Below are positions 24,767 through 33,531 of a stretch of DNA of 54,412 nucleotides, piece by piece. The position numbers were made by a program, and so were the translations under genes. The DNA is from Rhizobium ecuadorense (lineage in GTDB: Bacteria; Pseudomonadota; Alphaproteobacteria; Rhizobiales; Rhizobiaceae). The notes below the pieces were generated by a model, which was given only the letters and a program-made list of their open reading frames with translations, was not told where the DNA came from and did not search any database. The stretch's first letter is position 1. Every line of letters starts with the position of its first letter. The stretch spans positions 1-54,412 of the forward strand of contig NZ_LFIO01001531.1 of NCBI RefSeq assembly GCF_001187535.1, read 5' to 3'.

Positions 24767-25699
24767 TCATTCGGTCCGGCCTGGAGTCAGGCGGCGGCCG
24801 ACGGAACGCGCGCCGCGGCCGGCCGCTCTCACTGTGCGGGATGTCGCCCAGGCGAGCGTGCTTTCATGCGCATCGCGGGCGGCGCCGTAGCCGTAGGTGA
24901 GCGACGCCCCGCCCGCCGCAAGAGCCGAAGCAATGCCGGGCAGTTGGTAGAAGACGTAGAGGGCGGCAACGCAAATGGCGCAGAGCGCGATCGGCCGCAT
25001 CAGCACGTCGCTATAGCTTTCGATCGCCGTAAACGTCGTATCGATGCAGGTGATCAGCAGCGAGCCGATGGCAACGACCAAGACCTGAAGGATGACGAAA
25101 TTGACGAGCTGGCCGATCCAGGATTCCGTGAATCGGCGGGTCGACTGGAACATGGCGAGCGCGATGAAGATCGGACCTATTGCCAGCACGATGGCAAGCG
25201 CCAGCCGGGCATAGAGCGAAACTATATAACCGATCGCCGCGACAAGAAAGCTTGCGCCGATAACCAGTAGGCCGCCCACGCCGGTGACGATATCGATAGG
25301 CCAGGAGCCCCGCGACCATATCTCTTTGGCGCATTTCTGGCCCTTATCGAGCAGGCTGTCGAAGGTCGACGCGCTCGGCGCCGTGCCCGAATTCAGCGCC
25401 TGCGAGATTTCGCGCGGCAGCGCATCGAAAAAGATATTGGTGACGTAGGTCTGATAGTCGCCGGCGTTCCTCACCAGCATGACGATGATGGCGAGCTTCA
25501 TCGCCCGGAAGGCGAATTCGAGGATCGGTTCCTGCACGGAGCCGCGCAGAACGAGATAACCGTAGAGCACGACATAGAGGGTGAGTGCCGCCGTCAGCGG
25601 GCCGCTGACCCAGCTGGCGATATTTGAGGTGCCGGAGGAAATGAAATTTTCGAGCGGTGTCTTGAACTGTCCGTCGACGAAGCTGAAGACCTGATACAT
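24767..25699 (-). CDS. virB6: Type IV secretion polytopic membrane protein VirB6
   Basis: A 310-residue inner-membrane channel component with at least five hydrophobic segments (for example LTLYVVLYGYLVLRG, LLVIGASFLVAAIGYIVSL, LALAIVLAIGPIFIALAMF) and the conserved order of the TrbL/VirB6 family. The C-terminus is Arg-rich. The ATG at 25697-25699 (MYQVFSFVDGQF) lies two bases after the eexN stop and is the family-typical start. Confidence 0.94.
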   Translation of the reverse strand: MYQVFSFVDGQFKTPLENFISSGTSNIASWVSGPLTAALTLYVVLYGYLVLRGSVQEPILEFAFRAMKLAIIVMLVRNAGDYQTYVTNIFFDALPREISQALNSGTAPSASTFDSLLDKGQKCAKEIWSRGSWPIDIVTGVGGLLVIGASFLVAAIGYIVSLYARLALAIVLAIGPIFIALAMFQSTRRFTESWIGQLVNFVILQVLVVAIGSLLITCIDTTFTAIESYSDVLMRPIALCAICVAALYVFYQLPGIASALAAGGASLTYGYGAARDAHESTLAWATSRTVRAAGRGARSVGRRLTPGRTE

Positions 25700-25701
25700 C
25701 G

Positions 25702-25935
25702 TCAGCCTCCCAACGATTTGCCCATCCGCTCCAGCCGCAGCTTGCCGTCGGCTGCCTCGGCGTTGCGGCAATTGGGCGTATCGCGGAGTTCTCCGGGATT
25801 GTTACGGCATTCGCCGATAATCCTAGCGAGCAGAGCATCGTCCGCCATGAGCTCATCGACGGTGTAAATCTTATCCGCCTGTGGGGAGCAGGCCGCCAGT
25901 AAAAGCATGGCCGTGCCGGAAAGAAACCACCTCAT
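25702..25935 (-). CDS. eexN: Entry-exclusion lipoprotein, EexN family
   Basis: A 77-residue lipoprotein with lipobox LAAC (Cys16) and the EexN signature: YTVDELMADDALLARIIGEC followed by NNPGELRDTPNCRNA. EexN proteins sit in the cell envelope and reduce entry of a second copy of a related conjugative plasmid. The start overlaps the virB5 stop in ATGA and the stop is two bases before virB6. This place between virB5 and virB6 is where exclusion genes are found in other MPF-T systems. Confidence 0.9.
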   Translation of the reverse strand: MRWFLSGTAMLLLAACSPQADKIYTVDELMADDALLARIIGECRNNPGELRDTPNCRNAEAADGKLRLERMGKSLGG

Positions 25936-26633
25936 TTGAGCGCCGCTCCCATCGTGTCCATGCGCTTGCGCCAGTCCTCGGCCTTGCGTTGGTCGTCGAC
26001 CTGCACCTGGGCCTGCTGGACCATCTGCAGGCCCTGCATGCGCAGGACGTCGGTTTGCAGGAAGGCGGTCTCGGCCTGGAGGCGGGCCTGCAGATCGGCG
26101 ATGTCCTTGGCGTCGGCAGCACTGGAGATTTTCTGGCGAAGCTCATCGATGCCGTCGATGCGCTTGGTCGCTGCATCGTAGATCTGCTGGCCGAGGCTCA
26201 TCTGCCCGGCGTTCTGGTTCTGGATGCGCGACAACTCCTGCGCATAGAAATCGTCGGCATCGGTGCGATAGCTGGAGTTGTCCTGGCGGAATTTCGAAGC
26301 GGAACTGCCGAAGACGCCGCTGCCGGAACCTTTGAGCAGCCCCTCGATCGCGTTAAACTCCTGTGGAAGCGCCTTGCGGATCGACGGATCGTTCAGCAGA
26401 TTGGCGACGTCGGCCATGTTGGTGATCTTGTTCAGCGAGCCGTAGAGCTGCTGGGCCTGCTGGAGCTGCTGGTTCAAGGTGTCGAGCTGGGACTTCAGCT
26501 GCGTGATGCTCTCGATCTGCTTAGCGATCGATGTCTGATCGATGACGGGGATGCCTTGGGCCGATGCCAGCATCGCCGACGCCAAAAGAGCGGCCGATAC
26601 AAACAACGGCCGCATCGTTCCTGTTCGGATCAT
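25932..26633 (-). CDS. virB5: Type IV secretion minor pilin VirB5
   Basis: A 233-residue secreted protein with a signal peptide (RPLFVSAALLASAMLASAQG; cleavage near residue 26). The mature protein is almost entirely helical and Gln-rich (SQLDTLNQQLQQAQQLYGSL; DLQARLQAETAFLQTDV), as in VirB5/TrbJ pilus-tip proteins, which are thought to contact the recipient cell. The ATG at 26631-26633 overlaps the virB4 stop in ATGA. Confidence 0.94.
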   Translation of the reverse strand: MIRTGTMRPLFVSAALLASAMLASAQGIPVIDQTSIAKQIESITQLKSQLDTLNQQLQQAQQLYGSLNKITNMADVANLLNDPSIRKALPQEFNAIEGLLKGSGSGVFGSSASKFRQDNSSYRTDADDFYAQELSRIQNQNAGQMSLGQQIYDAATKRIDGIDELRQKISSAADAKDIADLQARLQAETAFLQTDVLRMQGLQMVQQAQVQVDDQRKAEDWRKRMDTMGAALK

Positions 26634-29017
26634 GCTGTCTTCCTCCTCTGGTGAAACACGGCAAGCCAGTCCTCCCGTCCCTCGCCGATCTCCAATCGGA
26701 TGGCATCGGCAAGCTCGACATTGGCCGTCCGGCCGGAGAGGATGGCGAGTTCGTCGTCGAAGCCGTTGAGGTTCAGCTCGGCGACGACGCTGTTGTGCCC
26801 CTGCTTGACGATGAAGCGGCGGCTCTCGACGGAGAGCTCGCGCGAGACGAGCTCGAATTCGCGCTCGGTCAGCTTGAAGCCGTCGACATAGTCGGCGCGG
26901 TCGCCGCGCGGGTTCGGAAGAAAGATCTGGGTCGGGCACTGCTCGATGATCGTGTGGGCGATCGGCGAGACGATGGCATCGCGCGGGCTCTGGGTCGCAA
27001 ACAACATGAGACCGTTCTGCTTGCGGATCGTCTTGAGCTTGTTCTGGGCGAGATCACGAAAGCCTTCATCCTGCAGCGCCTTCCAGAACTCGTCGATGAC
27101 AATGATGATGCGACGCCCGTCGATCAGCTGCTCGATGCGATAGAACAGGTAGGCCATCAACGGGGTGCGGATCTCCTCATTGTCGAGGAAATCGGTCATG
27201 TCGTAGCCGATGAACCTGGCGCCGATACCGATATCGTCAGCCTCGTTGTCGAAGACCCAACCAAGCGGCCCGCCCCTCTCCCACCGTCGCAGACGTGCGG
27301 CAATGCCCTCGGGATCGGTATTGTTGAGGAAGGTGCGCAGGGCGCCGATGGAGCGACGCTCCACCGGCAGGTCCGCCACCCCGTCGATCGCCGAGGTGAT
27401 GTCGCGCAACTCGGTGATCGACAATTCGCCAGATCCGGATCGGACCAGCTTGGTGATCCAACCGGTTAGGAATACTTTGTTTTCCGCAGTGAATTCCAGT
27501 GCTTTCAACGGCGCGCAGCCGGTGGCGACACCATTCCTCAGCGGCAGATAAGTACCGCCGGCTGCGCGTACGAAGAGATCGGCGCCGCGGTCCTTGTCGA
27601 AGAAGACCATATGAGGATCGTGCTTTTCGAGCTGCGACAGCATGAAGTTCGACAGCACCGTCTTGCCCGCACCCGACGGGCCGCAGACGAAAGTGTTGCC
27701 GAGGTCGCCGTGGTGGAAATTGAAATAGAAGGGTGAGCCGGACGCGGTCTTGAGCATGGCGACGGCCGGTCCCCACTCGTTGCCGTCCTTCTTGCCCGCC
27801 GGATAGGAATGATAGGGCGCCAGGGCTGCGAAGTTGCGCGACGTGATCGCTCCCGAGCGCGCGCGATAGCGGAAATTGCCCGGCAATTGCGCCCACCAGG
27901 CGGCCTCGAGCCCGAGATCCTCGCGGGCGACGACCGCGCCGCCGCTGGTGAGATAGGCGCGCGCCTTCGCCATGTGATCGGTCAGCTCCTTGACCGAAGG
28001 CGCGAAGACGGCAAGCGCAAGGTGATGTTCCCCGAAAACGAAGCGATTGGATTCGAGATCGTCCATCGCCTCGCCGAGTTCCTCGATCTGCGAAGCCGCC
28101 TTGTCGCCGGCGCTGACCATCTGGTTCTGCTTGCGGCCCATGATCGTTCGGGCATCTGCCTTTGAGGTGAAGGCGAAGGACTGCGTCAGGATGAGCTCGA
28201 AAGGTGCGGTCAGGATAGCGTCGAGCATGCCGCTGCGCGTCGTCGCCGGATATTCCTTGAAGCCGAACATGCCGGCATAGCGGCTGTCGGCCTCGTGACG
28301 GATCTCGACGGTCTCACGCCCGAAAATGACCCGGTCGGAATAGATTGCCGAGGAAATTCGTCCCTCCGTCAATGGGATCGGCTCCCGCCGGCCGCCGACG
28401 ATCTGGTGGAGCACTTCGCTCGGCTCGGAGAAAAGGATCCCGTCCTGTTCGTGGAGGGTGAGCAGCCGCGGCTCGAAGCGCTGCAGGCCGGCGACGACAT
28501 CCGCCACGCGGTCACGCAGATGCTTCAGAGCCTGCCCGTCGAGCTCGGTATCGGATCGGCGGGCCTTGCGCAGCCGGGAGAGAAGCCTGGCCGCCTTTTC
28601 GGCAGGATCCCGGCCGGGATGCCAGACAAGGGTGAGGTAAAGATCGTTGCGAAACAGGTCTTCCCTCACCATGCGCTCGCGGTATCGCGCGTTCAGACCG
28701 TCGGAGAAGGGATTGGCGAAGCGTCCCTCGGGATAAGCATTGTCGCGGCGGCGCACCACATGCGTCCAGAGCGCCAGCCGCTCGTCAGCGATATTGCGAT
28801 AGAGCGTGTTCAGGCTGCGGTGCAGGCCGTTGAGGTCCCTGACGTCTGATGTCTCGAAGGAAACGCCGTCGAGAGCGATCATCGTCATCAACGCTCGGGA
28901 TTCGAGCGCAATGGTCGTCTCGTCGACATGCCTGACATAGGGGATGAAGGTTTCCGGCCCGAGCTCGCGCGACCGGAGCGTTGCAATGTTAGACAAAGCT
29001 GAGATCCCTTTCGTCAT
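26630..29017 (-). CDS. virB4: Type IV secretion ATPase VirB4
   Basis: A 795-residue ATPase, the largest and most conserved channel component. Walker A is GPSGAGKTVLSNFML, Walker B is RRIIIVIDEFWKAL, followed by KTIRKQNGLMLFATQSP. The N-terminal domain carries VRHVDETTIALESRALM. The ATG at 29015-29017 is chosen; this leaves a 29-base overlap with virB3, rather long, so a slightly later start is possible. Confidence 0.96.
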   Translation of the reverse strand: MTKGISALSNIATLRSRELGPETFIPYVRHVDETTIALESRALMTMIALDGVSFETSDVRDLNGLHRSLNTLYRNIADERLALWTHVVRRRDNAYPEGRFANPFSDGLNARYRERMVREDLFRNDLYLTLVWHPGRDPAEKAARLLSRLRKARRSDTELDGQALKHLRDRVADVVAGLQRFEPRLLTLHEQDGILFSEPSEVLHQIVGGRREPIPLTEGRISSAIYSDRVIFGRETVEIRHEADSRYAGMFGFKEYPATTRSGMLDAILTAPFELILTQSFAFTSKADARTIMGRKQNQMVSAGDKAASQIEELGEAMDDLESNRFVFGEHHLALAVFAPSVKELTDHMAKARAYLTSGGAVVAREDLGLEAAWWAQLPGNFRYRARSGAITSRNFAALAPYHSYPAGKKDGNEWGPAVAMLKTASGSPFYFNFHHGDLGNTFVCGPSGAGKTVLSNFMLSQLEKHDPHMVFFDKDRGADLFVRAAGGTYLPLRNGVATGCAPLKALEFTAENKVFLTGWITKLVRSGSGELSITELRDITSAIDGVADLPVERRSIGALRTFLNNTDPEGIAARLRRWERGGPLGWVFDNEADDIGIGARFIGYDMTDFLDNEEIRTPLMAYLFYRIEQLIDGRRIIIVIDEFWKALQDEGFRDLAQNKLKTIRKQNGLMLFATQSPRDAIVSPIAHTIIEQCPTQIFLPNPRGDRADYVDGFKLTEREFELVSRELSVESRRFIVKQGHNSVVAELNLNGFDDELAILSGRTANVELADAIRLEIGEGREDWLAVFHQRRKTA

Positions 29018-29327
29018 AACGTCGGATGAGCGCCAGGGGCGAGAGCGTGGCCCCGCCCCAATAGGCGGCATTGCGGGAGCGGCCGCGGGTTTCAATCCAC
29101 GCAATCAGGATCCGAAACATGTTGTGGTCGTGTTTGACGAGCGCGCGAAACAGGACATGGAAGACGATCCCGACCAGCGCGTAGGCGATTGATCCCGCGG
29201 TGATGTAAAGGATGGTCGTCAGCATGATGTTGACGCCCATCGCCTCCATCGTCACGCCGGCGATCATTGCCGGGCGCGTGCAGGCGAGAAACAGCGTGTC
29301 GTCTTCGAGGATCGGAATGCTCGCCAT
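28989..29327 (-). CDS. virB3: Type IV secretion membrane protein VirB3
   Basis: A 112-residue inner-membrane protein with the typical VirB3 beginning (EDDTLFLACTRPAMIAGV) and two hydrophobic stretches (NIMLTTILYITAGSIAYAL, VGIVFHVLFRAL). Needed with VirB4 and VirB8 for pilus assembly. It follows virB2 by five bases and overlaps the start of virB4. Confidence 0.93.
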   Translation of the reverse strand: MASIPILEDDTLFLACTRPAMIAGVTMEAMGVNIMLTTILYITAGSIAYALVGIVFHVLFRALVKHDHNMFRILIAWIETRGRSRNAAYWGGATLSPLALIRRYDERDLSFV

Positions 29328-29332
29328 GGCGC

Positions 29333-29632
29333 TCAATTCCCGACGATGGTGTTGACCAGTTCGGTGGCGCCAAAGATGCCGCCGATCCCGATAATCCAGA
29401 AGCCGGCCCGCCTCAAATCCATGTAGCCGAACATCCAGGCGATGCAGATGATGATGACGGCGATGACCGCCAGCAGACGGGCGATATTGCCTGTCAGCAT
29501 GTCGACGATGTTCTGCAGCACGGTTTCGATGCCGGCGGCCTGGGCGAAAGCTGGCTCGACCAAGCAGATGACAATGGCGGCCGCCATGAGCGTGGATGCG
29601 GCAAGGGGGCGAAGACTGGCTTTGGAGATCAT
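29333..29632 (-). CDS. virB2: Major conjugative pilin VirB2
   Basis: A 99-residue pilin precursor. Long signal peptide ending PAFAQA (cleavage near residue 31), then the two hydrophobic helices of the mature pilin (LLAVIAVIIICIAWMFGYMD and AGFWIIGIGGIFGATELV) separated by a short polar loop. This is the VirB2/TrbC layout. It lies between virB1 and virB3 as in all virB operons. Confidence 0.95.
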   Translation of the reverse strand: MISKASLRPLAASTLMAAAIVICLVEPAFAQAAGIETVLQNIVDMLTGNIARLLAVIAVIIICIAWMFGYMDLRRAGFWIIGIGGIFGATELVNTIVGN

Positions 29633-29646
29633 TCACTTTGCTCCGA

Positions 29647-30288
29647 TCAATCATTCTGGAAAACGAGAACCGTGGATCGCCGCCCTGAGCTGAAAACATC
29701 CCAGGATGCGGCCTCAGCGGTTTGGGAGGATTGTTTCGCAAGCGCCGGCGGCGCCTCATCTTGCGTCGGCACGCCAGACCCGGCCTGGTCACCTCGTTCG
29801 CCAATCGTGAGCGAGGCAAGCGTCGGCAATAACTGCTTTGCTTCCTGGCGTACCTGCTCGTCATATTTGACCATGGCGCCGAGGGATCGATCATCGCGGC
29901 CATAATAGGACTGGAGCATCACCCTTTCGGCCTGAGCCGGATCCCCCGCGCGTAATGCGGCGCGGTAGTATCCGTCGAGAAGCGTAGCCGTGGCCTTGAG
30001 GTTCATGCAGGGATCGAAGGCGTCGACGACGGATAGCTTCAGTTTTTGGAGCGCCTCGATGCCAATACCGCCAAGGCCGATCTGAATATCCTGGCGATCG
30101 GCAATCAGAGACGTGGCAACCTCGATCGCTTCGGCCTTCGATGCGGGTTGAGCGGCGAGTGGCGGGGCGCTGTTGATGCGGATGGCGAAGGGCTGAAACC
30201 GGCTCTCAAGGCTGACAATGCCGGCCAGCGTCTCGACCTGAACCATCGGCGCACAGGTTTGCGCGATTTCGACGAATGCAGCACCCAT
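29647..30288 (-). CDS. virB1: Lytic transglycosylase VirB1
   Basis: A 213-residue peptidoglycan lytic transglycosylase of the SLT type that opens the cell wall for the channel. The catalytic Glu is Glu28 in GIVSLESRFQPFAIR, with IGLGGIGIEAL and CMNLKATATLLDGYYRAA matching the later motifs. Unlike many VirB1 proteins it shows no N-terminal signal peptide; the ATG at 30286-30288 follows the preceding stop by only three bases, so no longer form is possible. Export may need another route or the preceding gene. Confidence 0.92.
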   Translation of the reverse strand: MGAAFVEIAQTCAPMVQVETLAGIVSLESRFQPFAIRINSAPPLAAQPASKAEAIEVATSLIADRQDIQIGLGGIGIEALQKLKLSVVDAFDPCMNLKATATLLDGYYRAALRAGDPAQAERVMLQSYYGRDDRSLGAMVKYDEQVRQEAKQLLPTLASLTIGERGDQAGSGVPTQDEAPPALAKQSSQTAEAASWDVFSSGRRSTVLVFQND

Positions 30289-30291
30289 CGG

Positions 30292-30828
30292 TCAGTACCA
30301 AACGCGCTGTTTACCGGCGCCGTCGATGGTGACATCGACATAGTGCGGCTGCGATCGCACATTCGGGCGCGTTATCGGATAGCCCATGCACTGGCGGTGC
30401 CCGTCCACGCGCTGCCAATGTGGCGACAGGACCGAATTGTCCCGGGAAGCATAGTCGTTCCCATCCCAGCAGAGGCTGTTGCTGACCGGCTGCGGCGATG
30501 TCGACACGCAGCTTGCTTGCCGACCGCCGCGACCGCTATCAGTCGTGAGCTTGTACCCCGCATCGCAATAATAGGGTTCATAGACCGGCCGCGAACTCTG
30601 AAAACCGACGCCGCTACAGGTCGGGAATGAGTGGCCCTCGGCAAGCTCCCGCCACAGCTTCTGGATCGGCGGCCGGCATTCTGCATATTGCGTCGGCCCG
30701 CCGGGATTGGAAAGGCATAGGATAACCTGGCATCCCCAATCCTCGGCCCGCGCTTTACTGCCGAAAATAAGATAGGGTGGCGCAACGAAGCAGACCGTAA
30801 GCAGTGAATTCAGGAGAAGGCTTTTCAT
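30292..30828 (-). CDS. TrbM/KikA/MpfK-like conjugal transfer protein
   Basis: A 178-residue periplasmic protein with a signal peptide (LLLNSLLTVCFVAPPYLIFG, ending near SKARA). The mature start CQVILCLSNPGG followed by ECRPPIQKLWREL and FPTC is the TrbM/KikA pattern. The rest is Cys-rich, with paired Cys residues likely to form disulphides. It is the first gene of the virB operon, three bases before virB1. TrbM-type proteins are needed for mating in some systems. Confidence 0.75.
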   Translation of the reverse strand: MKSLLLNSLLTVCFVAPPYLIFGSKARAEDWGCQVILCLSNPGGPTQYAECRPPIQKLWRELAEGHSFPTCSGVGFQSSRPVYEPYYCDAGYKLTTDSGRGGRQASCVSTSPQPVSNSLCWDGNDYASRDNSVLSPHWQRVDGHRQCMGYPITRPNVRSQPHYVDVTIDGAGKQRVWY

Positions 30829-30909
30829 GAACAGGATCCTTCGAGACGATGGCGCCGTATCGCGTTTCGGGAGACCCAATCCGCCTGCCCGCATTCATAC
30901 TGCCGTATA

Positions 30910-30920
30910 TAACATAGTTA
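30910..30920. promoter_or_regulatory. Candidate operator TAAC-ATA-GTTA in the virB/regulator divergent region
   Basis: In the 98 bases between the virB operon and the divergent regulator gene, TAAC and GTTA form an inverted repeat with a 3-base centre inside the AT-rich patch TATATAACATAGTTAAAT. It ends 6 bases before the regulator ATG, so a repressor here would block its own gene and could reach the virB promoter. Confidence 0.45.
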
Positions 30921-30926
30921 AATGAC

Positions 30927-31298
30927 ATGACAAGCGCGATTAAAACGCAATGGCACAACCTTGCCTTCTCGGGACTTATTCTCCATGAGATCCTCGACCA
31001 TCCGCTGGAGGACGAGACCCCGCAGGCGAGGCTGAAGCAGATCGGCATGATGACGATCCTCTACACCATGACTCAGGCCCACCAGAAGCTAACACTCTCT
31101 AATATCATTGAGATTACCGAGCTAACACGCAGCGGTGTGAAGGAGACGGTCGACCTTTTGGTAAAGCGGGGAATGCTGGTGGAGACGATGGGGAAGAACT
31201 CCATGGGCCGCGGGACGGCGCGGCAATTCGAGATCTCTGAGGACCTCCTGAGCAAGCTGAGCTCTTTCCGCACCAGCCAGGAGGCGGGGTTAAACTGA
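30927..31298 (+). CDS. rctA: Winged-helix regulator of conjugation (RctA-like)
   Basis: A 123-residue protein with a winged helix-turn-helix: LTLSNIIEITELTRSGVKET then VDLLVKRGMLVETMGKNSMG and the wing TARQFEISEDLL. It has no ligand domain. Its position, divergent from the virB operon, is that of RctA, the repressor that keeps conjugation genes silent in Rhizobium etli and Sinorhizobium meliloti symbiotic plasmids, so the same role is inferred; the sequence match was not tested. No ribosome binding site is seen before the ATG, and the operator-like repeat is 6 bases upstream, so the message may be leaderless. Confidence 0.7.
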   Translation: MTSAIKTQWHNLAFSGLILHEILDHPLEDETPQARLKQIGMMTILYTMTQAHQKLTLSNIIEITELTRSGVKETVDLLVKRGMLVETMGKNSMGRGTARQFEISEDLLSKLSSFRTSQEAGLN

Positions 31299-32352
31299 CT
31301 GATTTTCGGCTTTAATGGAGTGAGATGCGAATCATCTGGCAGTCCCGATCGTATGGTTGCCGGCAGCGATCCGGGGGCAACCCGCCCGCAGGCGGGTTCC
31401 ACTCAAACAATGAAGAGTATCGGAGAAATCAGCATAGCGGCGCCGTCAGGCGGATTTCGGGAATTCTCGACACGCTAAGGGCGGAACAAGGGCAGCCGCA
31501 GGAGCCTCAGCATAGCGGCCGTCAGGGAGGCGGGACCGACTGCCCCCGCCCGTGCGTTCCCTATCTCCGTCGCCGCTCAGCATATGGAGCGCGTTGCGCA
31601 CCGGCGAACTCGGCTGGAACATGACCTACCGGTGAGGGCGCCGATGGTTGGCTCTCCAGTGTCTATCCGGCATTACGCGCCAAGCGAAAACAGATTTCAT
31701 GAACGGGTCCAACGCGTTTGGACGGAGAGATCGCTAATCCCAGGCAGGATCTGACGAAACAGGAAAGACGTTGTTTGCAGCTTTTATCCGACGGCGATAG
31801 TGACGGTGCTATCCATAGGAGACTGAAACTTATCCATTCAAACCGTCCGCCTCCATCTTTCCAATGCGCGCCAGCGGCTGCAGGCACCCGCTCGTGTTGA
31901 GGCCGCGGCCAAAGCTGTCAGCGCAAATTTATCAAAGCAATATTTTTTGCTAGTTCCAAATAGATCATCCGACGACCCGCTGTCATCAACGCTTCTCTCG
32001 ATGCTACGCACGACGACTCGTTCGCGCGGGACATCGTTCTCGTTCGCCCTCGGCGGACGATGGCTTCCGCCATCGCGATGCTAAGGGAGGATCTGCCGGA
32101 GGAGGTTGTAAGCCTGCACAGTCGCGTGATTTTCAGCATCGACGGTCGAGGGGATGCGCTGGTTCTCACCACGGGCCGCATGACGACGCCGTCGGAATAC
32201 TTCGCGCGTCACTTCAATATGCCGGTGAACACGCCCCACTAGCTGCGCGAGGTCAATGCCTGACGATTTTAGACGCCGGTTCGCGGGATAGGAGCTTCCG
32301 GCCGTCGGGTCGCGGCAGTGGGCGGCGTCCGGGTGGCGAAGAAGGAGACGGC
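31299..32352. other. Gene-poor kilobase after the regulator, with a hairpin and weak ORFs
   Basis: AACCCGCC-CGCA-GGCGGGTT (31379-31398) is a perfect 8-bp hairpin after the regulator gene. TCAGCATAGCGGC is directly repeated at 31429-31441 and 31507-31519, each time inside a short frame reading SIAA, which suggests decayed duplicated coding sequence. A 60-codon frame at 32060-32242 (plus; starts MASAIAMLREDLPEEVVSLH) stays open back to about 31965 and has coding-like composition, but I do not recognise it. Nothing else is supported. Confidence 0.4.
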
Positions 32353-33273
32353 TCACGCCGCCTCCTCCTCGTTGAGGTCCGGCTGCAAGTCATGCAGATA
32401 GTCGACCGCGCGCTGGGCATGAGCTGCCGCTGAAAAGATGGCACGCTTGTCGCTGCCGAGAACCTTGAGCCAGTCATCGAGATAGCTTGCATGGTCGGGG
32501 CGTGGTTCGAGCTCGGGGACGATACCAAGATCGGCGCAGAGAAAGCAGCTGCCGAGTTCGGCAATGAGCTCTTCGCGGGCGCGTTCGCTCCTGTCTTTCG
32601 CATAGCGGCTGAGATCCCGATCGAGCCTTCGCGGTGCAGCGGTCCAGTGCGTCATCTCGTGACTGAGAACGGCGACATAGGATGCATCGTCCCGGAAAGC
32701 GTCGAAGCACGGCATCTGGATGTAGTCACGGGCAGCAGCATAATAGGCCGCCGATCCTCCATGGCGGATCAGGGCGCCGGTATTGGCAAAGAAGCGGCCG
32801 GCAGCACCGATGCGGCTCATCCAATCCTGGTCAGGCGCGATGGAATGGGCAAGGCCATCAAGGCCGGTGATCTGGTCGGTGTTGAACACGGTGTAGGTTT
32901 TGAGGAAGGGGATGTCGCGTTCGATTTCGGCGCCTGTCTCCGTCGTCTCGGCGCGGATGAAAGAGCTGGCGAAGACGACGGTCGTGCCGGTTTCGCCCCT
33001 GCGGACGGCGCCGCCGAGCTCGATTGCCTGGCGAAACGTCATCCACCTTGGTGATGCAAAGCCGCGGGCGATGGCTTCAGACCAGAGGAGCAGAGCATTG
33101 ATGCCGGTGTAGGGTTGGCCATTGTGGCGCAGTGGCCGGCTGACCTCGGCTGTCCAGCCTCCCGTCGTCCATGGCTTGGTCCATGGACGGACGCCCTGTT
33201 TGAGATCGGCGATGATCTTGGTGGTGATGCGGCGGTAGATATCGGATCGTTGATTGGATTGCTGCCTGTTCAT
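32353..33273 (-). CDS. ardC: ArdC-type antirestriction protein / zincin-like metallopeptidase
   Basis: A 306-residue protein with the ArdC N-terminal DNA-binding domain (DIYRRITTKIIADLKQGVRP, then NGQPYTGINALLLW) and a C-terminal zincin-like domain with HEMTHW, where the two His and the Glu of the HExxH motif are intact, followed by ELIAELGSCFLCADLG supplying a third metal ligand. ArdC proteins enter the recipient early in conjugation and protect incoming single-stranded DNA from restriction. The ATG at 33271-33273 has GGAGGTT upstream; a structured leader precedes it. Confidence 0.93.
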   Translation of the reverse strand: MNRQQSNQRSDIYRRITTKIIADLKQGVRPWTKPWTTGGWTAEVSRPLRHNGQPYTGINALLLWSEAIARGFASPRWMTFRQAIELGGAVRRGETGTTVVFASSFIRAETTETGAEIERDIPFLKTYTVFNTDQITGLDGLAHSIAPDQDWMSRIGAAGRFFANTGALIRHGGSAAYYAAARDYIQMPCFDAFRDDASYVAVLSHEMTHWTAAPRRLDRDLSRYAKDRSERAREELIAELGSCFLCADLGIVPELEPRPDHASYLDDWLKVLGSDKRAIFSAAAHAQRAVDYLHDLQPDLNEEEAA

Positions 33274-33319
33274 CTCTGAACCTCCGTTCGAGGTCGCGGC
33301 CATCGCGACCTGCTACGGC

Positions 33320-33425
33320 GGTCCAAAAGCCAGGCTGCAAGTGCGGCCAGCACCCGCAGGGCCGCAACGAAGTGAAGGACGGCAAAGCCGTTGCGGGCAG
33401 CGCGAGCCTGGCAGGACCAAAAGCC
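33320..33425 (-). promoter_or_regulatory. Three-way-junction-like leader of ardC
   Basis: A closing stem GCCAGGCT (33329-33336)/AGCCTGGC (33405-33412) encloses two hairpins: TGCGGCC (33342-33348)/GGCCGCA (33360-33366) and ACGGC-AAA-GCCGT (33379-33391). The element is flanked by two near-identical copies of GGWCCAAAAGCC (33320-33331 and 33414-33425). It ends about 50 bases before the ardC start codon. A cis-regulatory RNA or single-stranded promoter active during DNA entry is possible. Confidence 0.5.
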
Positions 33426-33531
33426 GGGGCAGGACGGGATGCAGCAACACCACGGCGAGACAGGTTTGAAACCCAGGCAGAAATGAAAAATCCAGTCTAT
33501 TACGCAAGGCGGGAGCGTCCGGGATGAATCG

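Noticed and set aside
31429..31519. Direct repeat TCAGCATAGCGGC as a CRISPR or iteron array
   Set aside because: Only two copies with a 78-base spacing; no third unit and no cas or rep genes.
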